From: Bicyclus anynana
Lineage: Eukaryota > Arthropoda > Insecta > Lepidoptera > Nymphalidae
Assembly (NCBI RefSeq): GCF_947172395.1
Contig: NC_069102.1
Location: 14,219,383-14,283,382, forward strand
Direction of reading: 5' to 3'
DNA length: 64,000 nt
Shown here: positions 1 through 8,800 of the stretch, piece after piece
Layout: each line of letters opens with the position of its first letter
How positions within the stretch are numbered: position 1 is the first letter of the stretch
Translations under genes and position numbers: made by a program
Notes under the pieces: model-generated
Seen by the model: the letters and a program-made list of their open reading frames with translations, nothing else
Told to the model about the DNA's origin: nothing
Databases searched by the model: none

Positions 1-116
1 AGTCCCCCTTTTGAGGAGACTGAGAACGAATCTCCAAACTTTCTAAGTGTGCATAATTATATTTCCCTTTTGTAAGAGTTATTCATAACTTTCTAAGATA
101 TATTGTATGTATGTGT

Positions 117-222
117 GAATTCTGCCAATCTGCATTGGACCAGCGTTGCAAAACCCCTCTCATTCTGAGAGGAGACTCGTGCTTATTAGTGAGCCGAATA
201 TGGGTTGTTAATGATGATGAGA
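117..222 (+). repeat. SINE-A 3' fragment
   Basis: This is the 3' third of the tRNA-derived SINE called SINE-A here. It carries the GCATTGG-CCAGC and CTGAGAGGAGACTCG blocks and ends in a run of ATGATG, as the full copies at 536 and 50377 do. The tRNA-like head is missing (5' truncation). Confidence 0.8.
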
Positions 223-379
223 TAATAAAACGTTAAGTGAACTTAAGTAAACTGAACTTAACTATATAATATTTATAACGAAGTTTGTACCTATGTCTAT
301 AATTAATATGAACCCGATTTAATTTTTCCTTAACAAATATAATTTATTTCATAGCAGGAAAAGAAATTAGACGTGTCAC

Positions 380-495
380 TAGAGTGTAAGAGCTAGGCTA
401 GACCGAGCTAGCGCGGTCAAGTGCTCGCGACTCGTGAGGGGAGACGCGGGTTATTCGTGCCTGCGTGTAGAGGAGAGCGGGCTCTAGAGGGACAC
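380..495. other. GC-rich islet, unclassified
   Basis: A short CpG-rich stretch stands out from AT-rich surroundings, with a small dyad GACCG...CGGTC near 403-421. It has no convincing reading frame. I tested it as a downstream exon of the minus-strand A2M-family gene; the phase-0 frame hits a stop and resembles no MG domain. It could be regulatory or an old repeat. Confidence 0.25.
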
Positions 496-535
496 TGACT
501 TACTTGCACTCACTAGAATATACTTACTATCCTGT

Positions 536-846
536 GAGCCGTGATAGCCCAGTGGATATAACCTCTGCCTCCGATTTCGAAGGGCGTGGGTTCGAATCCG
601 GTCCGGGGCATGCACCTCAAACTTTTCAGTTGTGTGCATTTTAAGAAATTATTTATCAAACGGTGAAGGAAAACCATCGTGAGGAAACCTGCATACCAGA
701 GAATTTTCTTAAATCTCTGCGTGTGTGAAGTCTGCCAGTCCGCATTGGGCCAGCATGGTGGACTATTGGCCTAACCCCTCTCTTTCTGAGAGGAGACTCG
801 AGCTCAGCAGTGAGCCGAATATGGGTTGATAATGATAATGATGATG
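536..846 (+). mobile_element. SINE-A, full length
   Basis: A complete tRNA-derived SINE. The head GCCGTGATAGCCCAGTGG matches an A box and GGTTCGAATCC a B box of an RNA polymerase III promoter. The tRNA-unrelated body follows, and the copy ends in an ATGATG-type tail. Size (about 310 bp) and layout resemble lepidopteran SINEs such as Metulj; that family name is my inference. Confidence 0.85.
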
Positions 847-884
847 ACTGTAAGAAGGTATCTTAGAAACATACTTATCTATAA

Positions 885-1020
885 AGAGGTATGATCTGAG
901 TTTTTGTTTGTTACGAATAGGCTCCGTAACTACTGGATTCATTTTAAAAAATCTTTCAAATAATGGAAAGCTATTTTATCAGCGAGTAACATAGGCTTTT
1001 ATCCCCGTATTCCTTAAAAT
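885..1020 (+). repeat. Diverged Helitron-like fragment
   Basis: The block TTTGTTTGTTACGAATAGG, then ACTACTGGATT and TATCCCCGTATTCC, has the order of motifs seen in the short CTAG-ended elements (5597, 47417). Both ends are eroded. Confidence 0.45.
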
Positions 1021-1261
1021 CTTTGTATGTCCTAAAGTCCAGACTAAAGGAAAAGTTCTGGAGTCTGGATTATCTTACCGGCAAAGAAGAACCGCCAAGC
1101 GTTTATCCTTATGGTGTGAAGTATTGGAGATATGGGCCTGTTTAAGTTAAAGTATTAGGAGCTAACTTGGCGTCAATTTAATAATCCGAAGCCACATACG
1201 ACTGAACCAACAAAGCAACTATTTACTAATAATCTTGATGAGTTATAGTGTAAAGCTGCGT

Positions 1262-1551
1262 GTCTACCAGAGCGGAGCGAGGGAGCGTAGCGAGGGAGCG
1301 TAGCGGAGAAACGGACTAATGCGGAGTTGCGTATTGTCTGTCCACCGCAGCGGAGGGAGGGTGTGGAGCGGTGTTGCAGACCATGTTCAATAAATAACCT
1401 TAATGTTTATTTAACCCCGCTCCGCTTACCGGTTTCATATAAATCTTTAAACTAGCTCGCAAGTCCCTGTCCACTTAAGAGGAGCGGAGATTTCGTGCAA
1501 TCCTATTGGTTCTCCGTTTCTCAGTTCCGCTGCGTCGCTCCGCTTCGGTGG
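1262..1551. mobile_element. GC-rich MITE with inverted termini
   Basis: The left end TCTACCAGAGCGGAGCGAG and the reverse complement of the right end, TCCACCGAAGCGGAGCGAC, match at most positions, giving terminal inverted repeats of 25 bp or more. Related termini recur inside (near 1340 and 1469), suggesting nested or composite copies. No transposase frame is present. It lies in intron 4 of the A2M-family gene or beyond. Confidence 0.6.
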
Positions 1552-1740
1552 ACTGTCAGACTAAGTTTTGTATGAATTACTTACTATACCTATAGGTCCA
1601 CTGGTGCAAAAGTAGCCAGTGTCTGCGCGCGCGGCGATGTGTCGCTAACCGGGTCAGTGAGACGCTGACTGTGACACTAATTAGTCGCTGTCACTCTGCA
1701 GCTTGTAGGCATTTCTTATAATGTCCAGTTTTAGTTTTGA

Positions 1741-1797
1741 CTAACAGATGGCCCGCGGTTTCACTCGCGTAGTTCCCGTTTCCGTGGCAATACAGAG
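1741..1797 (-). repeat. Hel-1 3'-end fragment
   Basis: The block CCGCGGTTTCACTCGCGTAG followed by GTTCCCGTTTCCG is the reverse complement of the 3' end of the Hel-1 elements. Only about 57 bp remain. Confidence 0.55.
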
Positions 1798-1964
1798 AAT
1801 TAAGTAGACTTTACAAGCACTTTGAAAAGTTTGAGTATTTGTAAAAACTATCACTGGTTCGGAAGGCAGGTTCTGCCTTACCAATTTATTTGTAAAAACC
1901 CCAATTAGATAAATCGGACTGTTGTCGCTTCAGATTTTTGCTTAGTTGTAGTACCAAGTCCTAA

Positions 1965-2040
1965 CCCAAACTTTTTTACGCTTAATTGGAAGCGGAACGG
2001 AAGTATCGGTCATTATTTAAAAGATATAGCAATATTCCTA
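1965..2040 (+). repeat. SINE-D tail fragment
   Basis: AATTGGAAGCGGAACGGAAG, ATTTAAAAGATAT and GCAATATTCC match the body and tail of the SINE-D copy at 5203-5385. The tRNA-like head is absent. Confidence 0.5.
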
Positions 2041-2170
2041 CATAACTAGACATAACATGAAGTGAAAGCATTTCACTGTAACTGTGACATGGTATACTGG
2101 TTTTGCAAATCGCAAACTCTCTTTGTGAGATAAATTGGAGAGTTAAAGGAACAGTTACAATTTGTTGTAA

Positions 2171-2570
2171 TGAAGTTTTTATTAAATTAATTTAAAAAAA
2201 TAGCTCAAGACAACTTCAAGTTTGACTCGGTCACAGAGGGATCCGTACATTAACTTAAAATTTTGTTCTTACGAGGTGAAAATTGGTCAGGTGCAACCTA
2301 TGTTTGAAAAATTGTTGTCTCTAAACATTGACATAGGTCGCGAAGTACGTTTCTAAGAAAAAACGTGAAGTTTTTATTAATTTAATATTAAAAAAAAATT
2401 GCTGCAAGCCAAGTCGGACTCGGTCACAGAGGGATCCGTACATATTCATTTAATAAAAAATTGTACTAACGAGGTGATAATTCGTCAGGTGCAACCTATT
2501 TTTGAAAAATTGTTGTCTCTAAACATTGACATAATATCGCGAAATACGTTTCAAAGGAAAATTGGTTCTC
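2171..2570. repeat. Diverged tandem duplication, unit about 200 bp
   Basis: Two head-to-tail units (about 2171-2365 and 2369-2570) share GACTCGGTCACAGAGGGATC, a central ACGAGGTGA-AATT block and TTGTTGTCTCTAAACATTGA. They differ by many substitutions, so the duplication is old. The CAAGTCGGACTCGGTCACAGA core resembles the GGCCAAGTGCG repeat at 4283, so this is probably a transposon remnant. A 68-codon frame here is treated as chance. Confidence 0.65.
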
Positions 2571-2679
2571 GATGTCAGACAGATAAAGTGATTTATGGTA
2601 CCTAATACAAAAGGGTCTCCTTTTTGAAGTCCTTAAAAAAATTAAAAAAATAACCATCGAATTTGAAATCCATACTCAC

Positions 2680-2842
2680 ATTGGTATGCGCAGGCGAGAG
2701 GTCAGCCTTAAACGCCACGGCCCGGAATCGAACCGTGTCCCCCGGCCGGTAACGTCCCCGCTCCGTGTGCACCACCACCACTCGCCCGCTGGCTATGCGT
2801 ACTGGTACGCGGCGCTCCCACGCGCAGTTTGCTTCCGGATAC
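2680..2842 (-). CDS. A2M/TEP exon 4 (end of MG1, start of MG2)
   Basis: The exon follows acceptor AAATCATAG and ends at donor AAT|GTGAGT. Its first base completes an Arg codon and it ends in phase 0 after 54 full codons. It encodes YPEANCAWERRVPVRIA, a run of valines, then YRPGDTVRFRAVAF. The following intron sequence stays open for a while in the same frame, which makes the exon look longer than it is. Confidence 0.88.
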
Positions 2843-5800
2843 CTATGATTTAATTTGAATTGGTATCCTTTATTATTATCACCTAATTTAAATGGTCTAT
2901 TAAAGAGTAGGCTTATGATCAGTGACCCACACTCTTTAAGGGCATTTGGTGCCTGAATTAGAGTCATCATAAGACTCTTAGACCAAAGTACTTTTTCCAA
3001 CTGTATTATCTTAAAATCACATGTGCCTACAATAAAAAATATCAAATATATTTCTACTTTATACTCGTACGGTATTTATCTGCTGACCTATTCACTAATT
3101 TGGTCTTTATTTTCATCAACCTATTTTACTAAGTAATTACATTTAATCAACTGAGAACTGTCATCTACCTACTGTATGATATCCACGAAGGGTTATCAGT
3201 AGACAAAAGATGACATTTGTCACATAGAATTTCAATTTCGTATATAAATCAACAAACATACGTCTAAGTTAATGAATTAGCCTGTTGGTCTCACCGTATG
3301 TTAACATTAAGTTCAGCTCTAGTGTTAGGTTTCAAAGGCACCGAAATATCCAGGCAGCCTCCGTCACCTGAAAAATTAAAAATGTAGCTTAAAAATACAA
3401 AAACTCAAATTATACTTATAAATAAATACTTTTCTGTTGTTTCTTTCCTTTAAGTATTTAGTAAAAGTCAAAGTAAAATTACGTAATTTAATAAATACCA
3501 TAAATATATTTATTTGGCACGAGCTCTGTCTGAAAAGAGCTCTAATCTCAATTCTTCAATAGACTCAAACATGAGATGAGAGAGAGATGAGATAGGAAAC
3601 ATCATCATCATTAGCAGTCCATATTCAGCTCACTGCTGAGCACGAGTCTCCTCTCAGAATAAGAGTGGTTATGCCAGTCCACCACGCTATACGGATTGTA
3701 AGACTTTACACACGTAGAAAATTAAGAAAATTCTTAGGTATGCAGGCTCACAATGATTTCCTTCACCGTTTGAGACACGTTATATTAAATACAACTAGAA
3801 AGTTGGAGATGCGAATCGAGATCCGAAACGAGAGGTCATATCCACTGGGCTATCACGGCTCCAAGTAAGACTTACCAGGTGCTAAATCCCTGGATGCAGT
3901 GACGGTTCCGTCATCAGTGAGTAGGGTGAGGAGGAGCCGCGCCGGGCCGTCCACGTGGAACCGGGAGACGCAGGCTCTGCTGCTGCCGCCCGCCGTCAGC
4001 ACCCCGGGAGCCAGGAATATGTGGTTCCTGTCTGTGCATGGCGAACTGGAAATAGAGAAATAGACTAAACTTATAGATTCTTATAAGGACTTCGCCGTGA
4101 CATTGTGAATATGGATTATGGATTATTATGGACTTGGGCTATCGTGAAGTTTAGTTTTTCTACAAATCCCGCAGGAATTACTAATTTTTCCGACATAAAA
4201 AGTAGCCTATATTGTTACAAATGGCTCGAGTACGGATTGTGTTATAAATTACATTAATGTAATATCTATTATTATAAAAAACCGGCCAAGTGCGTGTCGG
4301 GCCACGCACAGAGTAGGGTTCCGTAGATTAAGTTAGCACTTTAATCCCTTATGTAATGCACAAAAATACCCCACACCATGGGATAGACGATAAAAAATTC
4401 ATCCTCACTTTGCATGTAAGGAAGGAACCCAAAACATTTTTCAAACTTTTTTTACCATTTTATAGACGAAAATAATATACATACCCATACTAAGTTTTAT
4501 CTTTCTAGTTTTAACATTATAGTATTTGTATATAAGCTGTGATGACAGTGATAGTATAAATAAGAGGGTGTTTGGTGTTTGGTGTAGTTGTTTGTTCAGC
4601 AGCGTCGTGTTAGTGGTTTTTTGTTTGGAGACAATCATTTACAGAAATTTCTTTTTATTTCAACTCGCTAAATCTTCGACGCCGTTACGTGCATTAAAAA
4701 TTCGAAATGGTAATCCTGAGTGAAATTAACTCGGCAGCTCGGGTCACCTTTATGGTCACAAATGACCATCAATCATAAAAATACTGTTGGTTACGTAATT
4801 TAAGAAAATAAAATTTATATTTTCGTCATTAGTTTAATGGAAGTGTAAAACAGTAATGCGTAAGCTGTTTTGACTCATTTTTACAATAAAATTATATTTT
4901 TTTTAAATTATAATTATCTTTGAAACAAAAAAAGTAAATCAAAATCGGTTTATCTGTTTGAACGTTATGATATCCAGATACCTACTTGTTTTTTTTTATT
5001 TACAAGTGAGTCCTTCTAACTAACTACCGGGCTAACTTGTTAGAAGTAAGATGAAAATCCACACCCCTTTCGGGTACTACACGACATCGCATCGTTTCTA
5101 CCGGAACGCTAAATCGCTCAGAGGTACGTGTTTGCCGGTAGGGTGATAAGCCACGGCCGAAGCCTCCCAACAGCCAAGCATCAACTTTATAACTTTTATA
5201 GCCTCAATAGCTCAACGGTAAGAGCGGTCGGACTCATCACCGAGGGGTGGTGGTTCGATCCCAGCCCCGTTGGCCTATTGTCGTACCCACTCCTAACAGT
5301 CTTTCCCAAGTAATTGGAGGGGAATAAGAATATTGGTCATATTTAAAAAGATATGGCAAATATTCTTTTTTTTTTAAAAAAAAAGCTTATGAAAGTAAGT
5401 CGTAAGTTAATAAAACCCGTTGATACGCCATTGACCTAATGTCACGTCTACAACTTTATAGCCATTCTAAAACTGTAAATACTTATAACACAATTAGACA
5501 AATGGTTTTTATGAAAACTAACAAATTCTCGTGACTTTGTACACCACGTCTGTATAGCAACGCGACAAAACGTTTTCGGCGCGACGCCGGGGCATATCTA
5601 CATTAATATTATAATCTACATTAATATTATAAAGCTGAAGAGTTCGTTTGTTTGAACGCGCTAATCTCAGGAACTACAGGTCCGATTACAAAAACTCTTT
5701 CAGTGTTAGATAGCCCATTTATCGAGGAAGGCCTAGCCTATAAGTATTATCTCCGTATTCCTACGAGAACGGGAACCACGCGTGTGAAACCGCGCAGCGT

Positions 5801-8800
5801 CAGCTAGTCATTAATATTTGTATGCAGGTCGCCGCAGCGCCACCGCTTCGGCGCCGCCTCGCTACCGCACCGCACCGTGTGGCTTCGCCCTAACTTGTAA
5901 AGAATAAAAAAAAAACAACATGGTTTAGATCTGCCTGCATCCAGTGGTGGCATTGCAGGTTGCTGGATACAGATTCCGTATGGTTAAGTATAATTCAATG
6001 TACAGACACTCTGTTTCCACTCTTTATAGTGTACATTATAGATGTTTATGAAGATTTATGTGGCACGCGAGTTTTGAATCCTTCCTCAGTGGGTCAAAGT
6101 CGACATCTGCAGTGCTGTCTGAACTGAACAGTGAACAAGGTAACTAAGTGTTTATTGTCGCTCCTTCTTTTGAGGTCAAACTTGATATACCTACACGAAA
6201 GGTTGAAGCGAGAGTTATGAGTTCCTTTAGATGCTATAGGTTGTAGTAATAGCACGTAATAGCGATACAGATAAACAGTAGGTAGGTTAGCTACTAATGG
6301 ACGCCCTACACTATCGAGCGGCTTGATCAAATGCTTGATTAAATTGATTGAATCAAGCTTGTATGATAGCTTAGAAACCCGTTTGACGCTTGAAGCAAGC
6401 ATTGACGGTGATTGATAGAAAGTTTGAATGACTCAAGCTGTTAATCAAGCCGCTTGATAGTCTAGGGCAATTTTCATCAAGCATTGCGTCAGTCACTCGT
6501 CCGATCCGGAAGCCATGGCGTTCACTACCCAAAACGAGAAATGGCGCACGTGAATTTCAGGTCTTCTAAATCCAGATTCTAATGCCGGATGATAGGTACC
6601 CCAATGTGACAGACAATCTCTGACTTGCAGGAATCGCTTCACGCTTTCTATCCCTCTGCTTAATAGGGGCAGACTAAATCCAGTAAATAATCAAAACTAT
6701 GCAAAAATCAAACAGGTTGGCAAAACACACTGTTCGACTTCTCAGGTTCGACTGATGAGTTTTGATCACAAGATTGAAGAGTTGATTGATGTATGCTTGA
6801 AGCGGCCATCAATCTGAGGTTCAAGCATTTGTTCAAGCCGCTTGATAGAGTAGGGTCCCCTTAAATAGCCACCTACATTCTAAGAACATTCAGTAAATCC
6901 GCCCCTTTCAATCGCTTGTCTTATGACTACACGCACCTTACCAATTCAATGCCAAACGGACTTTCCTGAATAGAGTGACTTTAATAAGTATGCATACCCA
7001 AACATCGGTACGTTTAAGTACCTTTTATATGCCCTATGCCCGTCTATTAGCATGGTTGCCAGTAGAAATATAGGTAACTAGTGGACGTCCGCGACTTCGT
7101 CCGCGTGGAATTCAGTTTTTTACAAATCCCGCGGAAACCATGGATTTTTCCGGGATGAAAAGTCTATGTGTTTATCCAGAGTAAAATCTATTTCCATTTC
7201 AAATTTCAGCCAAATCGCTTCAGCAGCGTAAAAGAGGAACAAACATACGCACTTACACACAAACTTTCGCCTTTATAATATTAGTGTGATGTGATGTGAT
7301 TATAAGGAAAGATCCATAAGTATTTACATTGGTAACTATATTGTCAGATTAGAGTACAGTAAATGTTGTTTCATAGTAGCAATGAGCAATGTAATAGTAG
7401 TAGGTAGAACTATCCAAAATTAGCTCTGTCTCACGATAGCTCTAAAACTTACGTGCCGTTGATTAGTAAGTAATAATGATTTGTTTTTGCAAGACTAATG
7501 ACTAAAGTGTCTTCGATGGCGTATTGCTTAATCAGCTCTGTTTATATTGTGATTCTGTTTGCAACAATGCCTTAGTAATCATAATAAATATTTCCTGGTC
7601 AGACAAAAGAGGTTACGGGGATATATATTACACAGCTATCTTATATTCATTCAAGCGTTGGTATATTCCACTATATTATGTATACCTATACTTAACCGTT
7701 TATTTATGGATGGAAATGTAATATAATTCAGCCGTGATTCGTTTGGTTTAATAACACGTTTACTGTGTCAACATTTTCAAACAATTTTCTGTGCTTTGCG
7801 GACCTAAAAGACAAACGAGGCAAACAGAAAAACAAACAGTGCTGGCGGATTTACCAGCAGGCTGAGTAGGCTGGAGCCTAGGGCGACAAATTTTATGGGG
7901 CGGCAAATTTGGCCTAAAAATTTTTGTTTACGTAGCGACTACATTACACTACACAGGGAGCCGCTGGATGCTGGCGGCTCGAGATCGTTGTGCTTGGAGG
8001 TCCATGCAAGAGGCTATGTCTAGCTGTGGACGTCTATCGGCTGATAAGGTAAGGACATAACGATATATATAGAAAACGTATTTTGAAAAAATAACGAAAA
8101 TAGAGGTCAAGCAGGAGCGGCAAAAATTAAACAGCCTACTGGCGGCAAACTTGTAGATCCGCCTCTGAAAACAAATTAGGTATGTGTATCAACAGCGCCG
8201 ACAATATGGGGTGCGTATGAGACCTCTCATCAACTATTATAGCGACTCAAATGTAGACTTAAACTAAACAGCTTTGCTTTTTCCTAACATGAATTATCCG
8301 ACCCATTTGACCCTGTTGCGCTATTATAATCTAACTAGCTGATGCCGCGCGGTTTCACCCGCGTGGTTCCCGTTTCCGTAGAAATATGGAGATAATATAT
8401 AGCCTATAGCCTTCCTCGATAAATGGGCTATCTAACACTGAAAGCATTTTTCAAATCGGACCAGTACTTCCTGAGATTAGCGCGTTCAATCAAACAAACA
8501 AACTTTTCAGCTTTATAATATTATTATTAATTATTAATTACTATAGATGTGACCCGATAGCCCCTTCATTCTATTTTTTTTTACCGTGATGTTGTTTATG
8601 ATTTTAGTACTAATCAGTATTTCATGATTTTCATACTGCAAGGGATCTTTTAGATATCCTAACGCAGTGAACGTGTTATACCTATAACTGATACCGGACT
8701 CGGTGGTATAGTGTTTATGTATGTGGCTTTGGACCGTCAGGTTCTTGGTTTGAGTCCAGGTCTGGCTTTTCTTCTTCTGGAAATTCTCAGTAGCAACTTG

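Noticed and set aside
380..495. Next downstream exon of the A2M-family gene
   Set aside because: After the possible acceptor CACGCAG the required phase-0 frame reaches a stop after 20 codons and does not resemble MG2.
536..610. tRNA gene
   Set aside because: A- and B-box motifs are present but no cloverleaf closes, and the same head recurs with one body in many places: it is a SINE promoter. The same applies to the SINE heads at 5203, 33810, 47010, 50377 and 57994.
2602..3045. A 147-codon minus-strand frame taken as one protein
   Set aside because: Only 2680-2842 is coding, as exon 4 of the A2M-family gene; both ends of the frame are intron sequence beyond clear splice sites.
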